Part shown: positions 52,702 to 61,135 of the stretch, in pieces
How the letters are laid out: each line of letters begins with the position of its first letter
Position numbering within the stretch: the stretch's first letter is position 1
Origin: an uncultured Tateyamaria sp.
GTDB lineage: Bacteria > Pseudomonadota > Alphaproteobacteria > Rhodobacterales > Rhodobacteraceae
Length of the DNA stretch: 64,000 nucleotides
Direction of reading: 5' to 3'
Assembly (NCBI RefSeq): GCF_947503415.1
Contig: NZ_CANNDS010000002.1
Coordinates: forward strand, 434,001 to 498,000
Translations under genes and position numbers: made by a program
The notes under the pieces: model-generated
Databases searched by the model: none
What the model was told of the DNA's origin: nothing
The model's input: only the letters and a program-made list of their open reading frames with translations

Positions 52702-52737
52702 GTCTCTTCTCCTCAAATCGGGCACATGCGGCCCATC

Positions 52738-52787
52738 TTCTTCCGGCTGAAAATATCCTCGGGGGTCTGGGGGCAGACAGCCCCCAG
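52738..52787 (-). terminator. Hairpin downstream of glcB
   Basis: Minus-strand CTGGGGGC-TGTCT-GCCCCCAG followed by ACCCCCGAGGATATTTTCAGCCGGAAGAAG. Confidence 0.55.
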
Positions 52788-52804
52788 CGCTCTGGGTATA
52801 TGTC

Positions 52805-54946
52805 TCAGGCCGCCTTGAACTCCAACCGGCGCGCATGCAGCACAGGCTCGGTATAGCCCGACGGTTGCACACGCCCCTTCAGCACCAGATCGCAAGCAGC
52901 CTGAAAGGCGACCCCGTCAAAGCCCGGTGCCATGGGAATATAGTCCGCATCGCCCGCATTCTGCCGATCCACCACCTCCGCCATCTTCTTCATCGCGGCC
53001 ATCACCTGATCCTCGCTCACCACCCCGTGGTGCAACCAGTTCGCCATGGCCTGCGCGGAAATCCGGCAGGTCGCACGGTCCTCCATCAGACCCACATCAT
53101 TGATATCGGGCACCTTGGAACAACCCACACCGGCATCCACCCAGCGCACGACATAGCCAAGGATCCCTTGCGCATTGTTCTCCATCTCGCGCGCTATTTC
53201 TTCGGAGGAGAAATTGCGCCCCACGGCCACAGGAATGGTCAGCAGGTCTTCAAGCGTGCCGCGCGGCCCGCCGGCTTTCAGCGCATCCTGCCGCGCCATC
53301 ACGTCGACCTTGTGGTAATGCGTGGCGTGCAGGGTCGCAGCCGTTGGCGATGGCACCCAGGCACAAGTGGCCCCAGCCTGCGGATGCCCGATCTTGGCCT
53401 CCAGCATCTCGGCCATCCTGTCTGGCATCGCCCACATCCCCTTGCCGATCTGCGCGCGGCCTTTCAGCCCACAGGCCAGACCAATATCCACATTCCGATC
53501 CTCATAAGCGGCAATCCACGCCGCCCCCTTCATCTCACCCTTGGGGATCATCGGCCCCGCCTCCATGGAGGTATGGATCTCGTCGCCGGTCCGATCCAGG
53601 AACCCAGTGTTGATAAAGGCCACGCGCGACTTCGCCGCCCGAATACACTCCTTGAGGTTCGCTGACGTCCGCCGCTCTTCATCCATGATGCCCAGCTTCA
53701 CGGTGTTGGCAGGCAATCCAAGCACCTTCTCGACCCGGCTGAAAATCTCGTCCGAAAACGCAACCTCCTCCGGACCATGCATCTTCGGCTTCACCACATA
53801 AACGGACCCACAGACGGAATTGCGCAAACCATCACTTTTCTGCAAATCATGCATCGCAATCAGCGTGGTGATCATGGCATCCATCAGCCCCTCACCCACC
53901 TCGTTGCCGTCCCGGTCGTGAATGGCCGGGTTGGTCATCAGATGACCCACATTGCGGACCAGCATCAGGCTGCGGCCCTTTTGCACCACAGGCGCACCAT
54001 CCGGGCCCACATAGCTGCGATCGCCCGCCATACGCCGGGTCACAACCTTGCCGCCTTTCTCAAAGCTCTCCTCCAGATCGCCCTTCATCAGGCCCAGCCA
54101 GTTGCCATAGGCCAGCACCTTGTCCTCGGCATCCACAGCCGCCACGCTGTCCTCGCAATCCATGATGGTCGACAGGGCGGATTCCAAATTCACGGCCGCA
54201 ATGCCCGCCGGATCATCCGCGCCAATCACGTCATTGCGGTTCACCACGACTTCCACAGCAAGATGGTTGTTGCGGAAGAGATAGGTCTGCACCTCTTCAT
54301 CCCCGCCATGGCCCAGATATTGCGCAGGATCCGCCAGTGACAACGCCCCCAAATCCAGCGCATCGCCGCTGAGGCCCAAGGTCGTCACATCCGCCCACGT
54401 GCCGCCGTTCAAAGGCACCGCCTCATCCAGAAACGCCTTCGCCCATGCAATCACCCGCGCGCCACGGGCCGCGTCGTACCCCTTGCCGGAGGGCAAATCA
54501 CCCAAAGCATCCGTGCCATAAAGCGCATCATACAGGTTCCCCCACCGCGCATTGGCGGCATTCAACGCAAAGCGCGCATTCATGATGGGCACCACCAATT
54601 GCGCACCGGGGGTCGAGGCAATCTCGGGGTCCACATTGGCCGTCTCGATCTCGAAATCCGGACCCTCGGGCACGAGATAGCCGATCTCTTCCAGAAACGC
54701 GCGGTAGGCCTCGGCATCATGCTCACCCGAACGATGCTCGATATGCCACGCGTCAATCTTGGCCTGAATATCCGCGCGCTTGGACAGCAAATCGCGGTTC
54801 TTCGGCCCCAAATCATGGACCAGCGCCGAAAAACCCGCCCAAAAATCAGCCGACGCCACCCCAGTGCCGGGCAAGGCATGTGTCTCGATAAAATGCGCAA
54901 GGCTGTCGGCCACCTGCAAATCGCTGCGGTCCACATAAGCTGTCAT
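52805..54946 (-). CDS. glcB: Malate synthase G
   Basis: 713 aa; [57 protein letters not shown]. Confidence 0.98.
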   Translation of the reverse strand: MTAYVDRSDLQVADSLAHFIETHALPGTGVASADFWAGFSALVHDLGPKNRDLLSKRADIQAKIDAWHIEHRSGEHDAEAYRAFLEEIGYLVPEGPDFEIETANVDPEIASTPGAQLVVPIMNARFALNAANARWGNLYDALYGTDALGDLPSGKGYDAARGARVIAWAKAFLDEAVPLNGGTWADVTTLGLSGDALDLGALSLADPAQYLGHGGDEEVQTYLFRNNHLAVEVVVNRNDVIGADDPAGIAAVNLESALSTIMDCEDSVAAVDAEDKVLAYGNWLGLMKGDLEESFEKGGKVVTRRMAGDRSYVGPDGAPVVQKGRSLMLVRNVGHLMTNPAIHDRDGNEVGEGLMDAMITTLIAMHDLQKSDGLRNSVCGSVYVVKPKMHGPEEVAFSDEIFSRVEKVLGLPANTVKLGIMDEERRTSANLKECIRAAKSRVAFINTGFLDRTGDEIHTSMEAGPMIPKGEMKGAAWIAAYEDRNVDIGLACGLKGRAQIGKGMWAMPDRMAEMLEAKIGHPQAGATCAWVPSPTAATLHATHYHKVDVMARQDALKAGGPRGTLEDLLTIPVAVGRNFSSEEIAREMENNAQGILGYVVRWVDAGVGCSKVPDINDVGLMEDRATCRISAQAMANWLHHGVVSEDQVMAAMKKMAEVVDRQNAGDADYIPMAPGFDGVAFQAACDLVLKGRVQPSGYTEPVLHARRLEFKAA

Positions 54947-55045
54947 AAGATGCTCTCCGGGTCTTCAATTGCTGTTCCGCGCAAGGCTTAGAGAAAAAGT
55001 TTCCTATCGTAAACATCATTGGTCAAAAAATATTACCAACCCACG

Positions 55046-55921
55046 TCACGAACCGGAAAGACCCCATTCCAAGCAAGACCGCTCAGGCTTGGTCAACAAG
55101 TCAGACATCCGTTGGTCATACGCGTCCAACGCAGGCGCATCCAACTGCCCCTCCCATTTGCCCGACGTGCCACTGTCAAAGAAATCGGCATCATCACGCC
55201 AAAACCCTTGTCGCGCCGCCACCGCAAACCGGCCCGCATTTTTCTTCATCGACGAAAACCGCGCGGCCTCTGCCACGGCATCCAGCACGTCAGGTGCCAC
55301 CCCAACACCGATATGTGCAGCAATCCGGGCAACCGCCCCGCGCACATCGCGGCGCATATCTGCGTAATGCAGACGCAACACGTTCTCCGCTGGCTCCAAC
55401 GCCAAAGCAGACCGGTAGTGATCAAGGATGGACGACAGGCTCGCCCCGTCGATATGCGCCCCATCCAGAAAGATGCGAACACTCTCGCTCACATCCGCAG
55501 GGAAAATGTCCTGAAGCACCTCCTGGGTCATGTGGGACACATGGGCCCGAAACGAAAAATGCACGTCCAGCGGATGCCGGTACACACAGATGTACCGCAG
55601 GTCCGGCCAGACGGGGATGCCATCGAACGGAGTATGCGTCTTTACCTGTCGCACGCCGTGTTGCGCGTCCAACGCGGCCTCCAACTCTGCCCAATCGGGG
55701 CGGGCCACATCCAACCACGGCGCGCGGGTGCTGATCTGCGCATCAACACCCGGATCACCGGCCAACAGCATCGCAACAATGCCCTGGGTCCACGTGGTGC
55801 CCGATTTCGGCGGCGCACAGACCACAACATCGCCCACACGCGGGCGAAACAGCGCCCAGCGCTCAGGCGCTGCAATCTTGCCGTGATAGGTGCGGGACGG
55901 TGGGCGCGGTGCGTTGATCAT
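55046..55921 (-). CDS. Sulfotransferase domain protein
   Basis: 291 aa; PAPS-binding-type PPKSGTTWTQGIVAMLL; YICVYRHPLDVHFSFRAH. Confidence 0.88.
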   Translation of the reverse strand: MINAPRPPSRTYHGKIAAPERWALFRPRVGDVVVCAPPKSGTTWTQGIVAMLLAGDPGVDAQISTRAPWLDVARPDWAELEAALDAQHGVRQVKTHTPFDGIPVWPDLRYICVYRHPLDVHFSFRAHVSHMTQEVLQDIFPADVSESVRIFLDGAHIDGASLSSILDHYRSALALEPAENVLRLHYADMRRDVRGAVARIAAHIGVGVAPDVLDAVAEAARFSSMKKNAGRFAVAARQGFWRDDADFFDSGTSGKWEGQLDAPALDAYDQRMSDLLTKPERSCLEWGLSGS

Positions 55922-55952
55922 GGGCACAGAATGCCAAGCCGCGCGCGCGATT

Positions 55953-55975
55953 GTAAGGCGCAGGTGTCCTGCGCC
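55953..55975 (+). repeat. REP-like element
   Basis: GTAA-GGCGCAGG-TGT-CCTGCGCC, perfect 8-bp stem. Confidence 0.85.
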
Positions 55976-56044
55976 CATGCCTTGCCGTATGTGAGGCGTG
56001 TGAGGCGCGGCACCATGTCGGTCCCACGCCTCAACACTGCGCCG

Positions 56045-56491
56045 CTAAGCGCCCGGCATCGCCATCTTGCGGCTCACATGCCCCGACGGCTCATGCAGTG
56101 CATCCGCCACCATGACAAAGCCGTAGCGCTCATAAAATGCACGCCCAATGGCATTGTCCCGGAACACTTCGACCGTCAGCGGCCCCTTCAGCGCAAAGGC
56201 GTGATCGACCAAGGCCCTGCCAAACCCGCGTCCATGCCACGCGGGATCAAGGAACAGCCCCCCGATGTCAGTGGCGACAAGCGCGACAAAGCCGATCACG
56301 GCGCCACGCACCGCCAGCACGTAGGTCTCGGCATTGGGCAGGTAGATGTCGCGCATCGCCTTGTGCACATCTGCAACGAAGTCCGCTGACAGGAACGGAT
56401 GCGCAAGCGCATTCGCCCTTTGCCAGACCGCAATCACATCTTCGGTGTCGTCCGCACGATAGGGCCGGATGGAAAAACTGGGGTCGACCAT
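56045..56491 (-). CDS. GNAT family N-acetyltransferase
   Basis: 148 aa MVDPSFSIRPYRADDTEDVIAVWQRAN...LFLDPAWHGRGFGRALVDHAF...NAIGRAFYERYGFVMV. Confidence 0.92.
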   Translation of the reverse strand: MVDPSFSIRPYRADDTEDVIAVWQRANALAHPFLSADFVADVHKAMRDIYLPNAETYVLAVRGAVIGFVALVATDIGGLFLDPAWHGRGFGRALVDHAFALKGPLTVEVFRDNAIGRAFYERYGFVMVADALHEPSGHVSRKMAMPGA

Positions 56492-56505
56492 TGTTCTCCC
56501 CCCTC

Positions 56506-56763
56506 CTATCGCTGGTTCAGTTGCGCGCGCACAGCGGCAACGCCCGCACGCGTGACGCGGTAGGGCCGACCATTCTGTGACCGAATAAAGCGGCGCTTTT
56601 TCAGACGCGTAAACACCGACAGCGTGCAGTCCGTCAGGACGTGCCCGTTGCGTGTATAGCAGGTGATATCGCGTATTTTGCCGTTCTCTTGGCGCTCGTG
56701 GTGGATGGCTCCACCAAGGGCAAGTTCGTGCAAAACACGCTGTTCGTGTTTTGAGATATTCAA
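56506..56763 (-). CDS. yjhX: YjhX family toxin homolog (UPF0386)
   Basis: 85 aa MNISKHEQRVLHELALGGAIHHERQENGKIRDITCYTRNGHVLTDCTLSVFTRLKKRRFIRSQNGRPYRVTRAGVAAVRAQLNQR; near-colinear with remembered E. coli YjhX. Confidence 0.9.
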   Translation of the reverse strand: MNISKHEQRVLHELALGGAIHHERQENGKIRDITCYTRNGHVLTDCTLSVFTRLKKRRFIRSQNGRPYRVTRAGVAAVRAQLNQR

Positions 56764-57178
56764 CGGAGTGTCTCGATTTCATCAGAGAATAACGACAGAG
56801 CCACTCAGCATCACGCGTGAGTGGTCTTGAGGTTACTGGCATTCCCGACTGTCAGTGACGGTCAGGAACGGACGCTTGTCCGGGTCTCTTGCATAAAATC
56901 TCCATGGCGCGTGGGCATCTGCCCCGTGCTGCGCGATATCTAGACAGCGGGTCGCCGCATCGCAAGGGGCGCGTTTCGTGGGCCGCGCACCCGTTGCACA
57001 GATGCCGCGATGCACTGGTCCCTGTCGGGCGGGCAGCCAACCGCCCCGCTTCGGTCAGCAGCATGTGCCGGCGCTGGTTAAAATACAGGTAATGCAGCGC
57101 CCGTTGGGTCAACCCGTTGATCCTCCGTGCCTTCTGCAAATCAGTGAATATTCAGTAACTTGACCGAAAGCGTTGTCC

Positions 57179-57206
57179 CCGCGGGGACAAATCCCTGTCC
57201 CCGCGG
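57179..57206. repeat. GC-rich perfect inverted repeat after DUF2256 gene
   Basis: CCGCGGGGACA-AATCCC-TGTCCCCGCGG, 11-bp stem. Confidence 0.75.
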
Positions 57207-57207
57207 A

Positions 57208-57360
57208 TTACGTGGCCCTTTTCGCCTCTCTCCGGCATCTGTCAGAGCAATATTTGACTTCGTTCCAGACCTTTTCCCACTTCTTGCGCCACGTGAACGG
57301 GCGCTGGCAGACGGGGCACATTTTCTCCGGCAGATCCGCCTTTCTCCGCATCCGCCCCAT
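57208..57360 (-). CDS. DUF2256 domain-containing small zinc-binding-like protein
   Basis: 50 aa [50 protein letters not shown]; start overlaps photolyase stop. Below ORF-track cutoff. Confidence 0.85.
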   Translation of the reverse strand: MGRMRRKADLPEKMCPVCQRPFTWRKKWEKVWNEVKYCSDRCRREAKRAT

Positions 57361-58886
57361 CAGAAATCAAACCCTATTTGGCGGCTGTCCTTGGCGGGGG
57401 TCACCCCCGCCTTACGTCGCTTGCCGTCGCGGTCATCCACAAAATGCCCCTGACTGTCCTTGCGGCTGGCGTGCTTGTGAATGACCCGTTTCGCTTCATC
57501 CCGGAACGCTCCGCCCCGCCGCACGGCCCACACCTTTTCCCGCGCTTGCCGGGCGGCATCCAAGACATCCACGATCGGCGCTGGATAGGTCTTGCCCAGC
57601 ACCTTGTCCGCCCCCTCCCACGCCCATGGCTCCTGCAGAAACTGGTCGGGAACGGGCGCCAATTCAGGGCACCACCGCCGGGTGAATGTCCCCGCGGGGT
57701 CCTGATCCTTGCCTTGTTTTACAGGGTTGTAGATCCGCACCGTGTTCATCCCCGTCGTGCCCGATTGCATCTGGCTTTGGGGCCAGTGAATGCCGGGCTC
57801 AAAGTCGGTGAACTGGCGCGCCAGATGCAGCCCCGTCACCCGCCAGTCGAGCCACAGATGGTACGAGGCCACCGCCATCAGCATCGACCGCATCCGGAAA
57901 TTCATCCACCCCGTCGCGTCCAGATACCGCATGCAGGCATCGACAAAGGGGATGCCCGTCTCGCCCTTCTCCCATGCCGCCAACCGTGCGGCGTCCGGGG
58001 TCCGGGGCCGCATGTTTTCATAGGCTGAATGCAGGCAGCGATGTTCCAACCCCGGCTCGTCCTCCAGCTTTTGCATGAAGTGATCCCGCCACGCGAGGCG
58101 CGCCTGAAACGACTTGAGCGACCCGCCCCATCCTTCGCGCGTGCCCTTCACCTCGCGCTGACGGACGGCCGCGGCCTGCGCGGCCTCCCGGCCCGACAGA
58201 CACCCGAAGGCAAGGTAGGGCGACAGACGGGAACAGGACCATTCTCCCGTCACCGGAGACGACATATCCTTGCGATAGGTTTGCCCGCGTTCGGTCAGGA
58301 ACGAACCCAGCAAGGACAGCGCCATCTGCCGCCCGCCGCGTTGACGTTCGGGGCAGTGATCCTTGGCCACCAAGCGAGGCACAATGTCGGACGGCAAGGC
58401 AGGGCCCGTCGTCCCCGCGGGGACATCGACCTGTTCCAAGCGCAGAAACGCGTTGCGCTGCTTGGCCCAGCCGTCGCGACCGTTCAGACGTCGGACAACG
58501 CCGGACTGCGCAAGTTCTTCCCAAGCGACACTGTTGGCGCGGCACCATGATGCCACGTCCAGATCGCGGGCATAGGTCCAGGCGCTGCCGGTCTCTTCGT
58601 GGCTGAGTATGCTTTCGAAACCCAATAAATCACGCAGATCCGAAAGCACATCGACAACACGCCCGACCCGCACCACCAATGGCACACCGAGAGCCGCAAG
58701 ATCGCGCGCCAATTCCTCAACGCTTTCGCGCACGAAATCGAACTGGCGGCCGGATACATCGGGTTGCGCCCAGTATTCGGGCTCAAACACGTAGAGCGGG
58801 ATTACGTCCCCCATGGCGGCCGCGCGCGCAAGTGCGGCGTGGTCGGCCACCCGCAAATCCCGTTTGAACCACACAAGTGTTGTCAT
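57360..58886 (-). CDS. Cryptochrome/deoxyribodipyrimidine photolyase family protein
   Basis: 508 aa; [60 protein letters not shown]. Confidence 0.94.
   Translation of the reverse strand: MTTLVWFKRDLRVADHAALARAAAMGDVIPLYVFEPEYWAQPDVSGRQFDFVRESVEELARDLAALGVPLVVRVGRVVDVLSDLRDLLGFESILSHEETGSAWTYARDLDVASWCRANSVAWEELAQSGVVRRLNGRDGWAKQRNAFLRLEQVDVPAGTTGPALPSDIVPRLVAKDHCPERQRGGRQMALSLLGSFLTERGQTYRKDMSSPVTGEWSCSRLSPYLAFGCLSGREAAQAAAVRQREVKGTREGWGGSLKSFQARLAWRDHFMQKLEDEPGLEHRCLHSAYENMRPRTPDAARLAAWEKGETGIPFVDACMRYLDATGWMNFRMRSMLMAVASYHLWLDWRVTGLHLARQFTDFEPGIHWPQSQMQSGTTGMNTVRIYNPVKQGKDQDPAGTFTRRWCPELAPVPDQFLQEPWAWEGADKVLGKTYPAPIVDVLDAARQAREKVWAVRRGGAFRDEAKRVIHKHASRKDSQGHFVDDRDGKRRKAGVTPAKDSRQIGFDF
57393..57415 (-). 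repeat. REP-like element inside photolyase coding sequence
   Basis: Reverse: GTAA-GGCGGGGG-TGA-CCCCCGCC; translated within ...[20 protein letters not shown]. Confidence 0.85.
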
Positions 58887-58896
58887 GGCTGTTCAG

Positions 58897-58915
58897 GTAG
58901 GACGGTGCGCCGTCC
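58897..58915 (+). repeat. Short GTAG-hairpin, REP-like
   Basis: GTA-GGACGG-TGCG-CCGTCC, perfect 6-bp stem. Confidence 0.45.
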
Positions 58916-58935
58916 CGCCAAGGTGGATGCGCCGC

Positions 58936-59313
58936 TCAGCCCCCGTCGCGGTCGCGATCATGGCGTGCCACGCCCGGGATGTCGGGCAGCCATGCCTCGC
59001 GCCGCGTGCTCCAGACCTCATAGGTGGGCACAAACTGACCGGGCGCGTCGAGGCACCCCAGATGCACCTCGATCTCATCTCCGCTGCGGGCATAGACGGA
59101 CCCGCCACAGGTGGGACAGAAAAACCGGCCCTGATACTCGGCAGCCTCGCCTTCGATCCGGACGGATTTTTCGGGATAGATGGCGGCGGCATAAAACACC
59201 GCGCCATGATGTTTCCGACAGTCGAGGCAATGGCACATCCCAACCCTGTCCGGCTGGCCCGAGGCTTCGAGCCGGAGGGCACCACAGAGACAGCCGCCTG
59301 CGAATCGATCCAT
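58936..59313 (-). CDS. GFA family (glutathione-dependent formaldehyde-activating-like) protein
   Basis: 125 aa MDRFAGGCLCGALRLEASGQPDRVGMCHCLDCRKHHGAVF...FFCPTCGGSVYAR. Confidence 0.9.
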   Translation of the reverse strand: MDRFAGGCLCGALRLEASGQPDRVGMCHCLDCRKHHGAVFYAAAIYPEKSVRIEGEAAEYQGRFFCPTCGGSVYARSGDEIEVHLGCLDAPGQFVPTYEVWSTRREAWLPDIPGVARHDRDRDGG

Positions 59314-59340
59314 GAGATGCTCCTTTTTTGCGTTCTCTGA

Positions 59341-59359
59341 GAAAGGCGGTGCGCCTTTC
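59341..59359. repeat. Short hairpin upstream of GFA gene
   Basis: GAAAGGCG-GTG-CGCCTTTC, perfect 8-bp stem. Confidence 0.45.
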
Positions 59360-59581
59360 GCCCAATGCGACAGTTGCGGTGCTAAGTACCAGGCGGCGGT
59401 GTCGCGTGGTAACGGCTTGGCCGTCAAGTGTATTGGACGAAGGCCAGGTTTTTTGGGCGCTGCTTTGTGCATGGTTTGCGCGGTCTCGCGCGTCGACTAG
59501 GTCTCATGTTCTGTTAGCTGCTGCGCCTTGGCGGACAGAACTGGTGCGGCCTGTTTCGGCGCCTTCGCGTCGGTGCGGCAC

Positions 59582-60337
59582 TCAGGTCGGTCCCGCCGGG
59601 CGGAGCGTTTGTCTCAGAAAGTCAGCGTTGGGTTCGCTCTGCGGGCGGGCGTCAAAATCTGCAAGAAGGGCATCAAATCGCGTCGTCAGATGATCCTTCA
59701 TGGCGGTTCTTGCGCCTTCCACATGGCCTGCTTCAATCTCGGTGATGACTTTGAGATGCTCGCCATGCGTCACCTCAAGGGACGACGGCGTTCGGGTTTT
59801 GGCCCGGATCGACACCCAATCGGGATCGCAGCGGATCTTGTCGAGCATGGAAAAGGCAGCCAGCAAGGGACGGTTTCGCGCGCATTGCGCGATATGACGG
59901 TGGAGCGCCCCATCCCAAAGCTCGATGGCTTGCGCGTCCTTCGCCTCCAACTGCTGTTGCGCCTGTTTTCGCAGCGCTTCGACTTCGTGCCTTTGCATCC
60001 GCTTGGCGCACAACGCGGCAAGTTCCGGTTCGATGCAAAGGCGCGCCTCCATCACTTCGAGCGCGTTGGTTTGTCCGGCAACACGTGCCGCCAGATCACC
60101 AATGGGGTCCGCAGGCTGCCCCACGAACGTGCCTTTGCCCTGATGACGCCAGATCAGTCTGTCAGCCTCAAGCGCATCAAGGGCTTGCCGGACATAGCCG
60201 CGCCCCACCCGAAACCGATTGGACAACGCGCGTTCGGTCGGCAACTTGCCCGCCTGCCCCAGCTCACCCGACGCAATGAGGTCCAGAATCCGCGTGCGGA
60301 GCTGATCGATTTGCGACTTGGCGTCCAGAACTGTCAT
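59582..60337 (-). CDS. GntR family (FCD/FadR-like) transcriptional regulator
   Basis: 251 aa; GKLPTERALSNRFRVGRGYVRQALDALEADRLIWRHQGKGTFVG; helical FCD-like C-terminus. Confidence 0.92.
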   Translation of the reverse strand: MTVLDAKSQIDQLRTRILDLIASGELGQAGKLPTERALSNRFRVGRGYVRQALDALEADRLIWRHQGKGTFVGQPADPIGDLAARVAGQTNALEVMEARLCIEPELAALCAKRMQRHEVEALRKQAQQQLEAKDAQAIELWDGALHRHIAQCARNRPLLAAFSMLDKIRCDPDWVSIRAKTRTPSSLEVTHGEHLKVITEIEAGHVEGARTAMKDHLTTRFDALLADFDARPQSEPNADFLRQTLRPAGPT

Positions 60338-60385
60338 GGCAGGGGCAGGGTCAACGTTTTGGCCCCGTTGAAAGAGGGTGTCGGA

Positions 60386-61135
60386 TCATACATCAAATTC
60401 CACCGCGTGAGATCGGCTGGCCAGACCTTTGGCGCGCCGTTCTGCATCGGCGGTGGCGATATCGCGGTCGATCCCCTCGCGGGTGGGATATCCCGAAAAG
60501 CGTTCCTCCGTCGGCATGCCTTTTGCGAAATGCACATATCTTTCGTTCGCCACGTCCAGCAGGCGCGCAAGTTCCCCCAAGGGATCGGCATGATCATCTG
60601 CCCGCAGATCCAGCCATGGGTGCGCCTGACCACGGTGGATCACCAGCCCTGCCGCCTGTCGCCCGCGCTTGTCCCCGCCTGCGGCTTCCCCGGCTTTCAT
60701 GGCCGCGATAAGCCGGTCGGCAAAGGGCAGATCGGCGTTTGTGCTGTAAGCATCGGACGTGGCCTCGATCACCTCTGGCCCGGCAAGCATGTTGCCTGCG
60801 ACCGAGTGGTCAGCCCGGACCAAGTGCCCCGCCCAGTCCACGCAATCCGCGCCCGTATGCGCCGCAAAGTTGCCATCGGCATCCATCATGTGCGCTTGGC
60901 GTATGGCGCGCCCTTCATCCCGTTCAACCAGATCGGGCAGCACCACAGAGGCCGTTTCGCCCGCTGTCATTCTGGCCCGTCCTTCGGTCCCCCAGACGGG
61001 GTTGCAAAAGGCTTGGCTGGCCACTGCGACCTTGCCGTTCACGAAAGGCACAACCGCGCCACAGGCGAAGAATTTGCTGGCCACGATCAGGCCGATGCGA
61101 CCGTCGCTGTCTTTGGCTATCAGTGAATATGTCAT
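60386..61135 (-). CDS. DUF1028 domain-containing protein
   Basis: 249 aa MTYSLIAKDSDGRIGLIVASKFFACGAVVPFVNGKVAVASQAFCNPVWG. Confidence 0.9.
   Translation of the reverse strand: MTYSLIAKDSDGRIGLIVASKFFACGAVVPFVNGKVAVASQAFCNPVWGTEGRARMTAGETASVVLPDLVERDEGRAIRQAHMMDADGNFAAHTGADCVDWAGHLVRADHSVAGNMLAGPEVIEATSDAYSTNADLPFADRLIAAMKAGEAAGGDKRGRQAAGLVIHRGQAHPWLDLRADDHADPLGELARLLDVANERYVHFAKGMPTEERFSGYPTREGIDRDIATADAERRAKGLASRSHAVEFDV

Noticed and set aside
59328-59693. 121 aa plus ORF between GFA and GntR genes
   Set aside because: Arg/Ser-rich, partly antisense to GntR gene, no recognisable domain.
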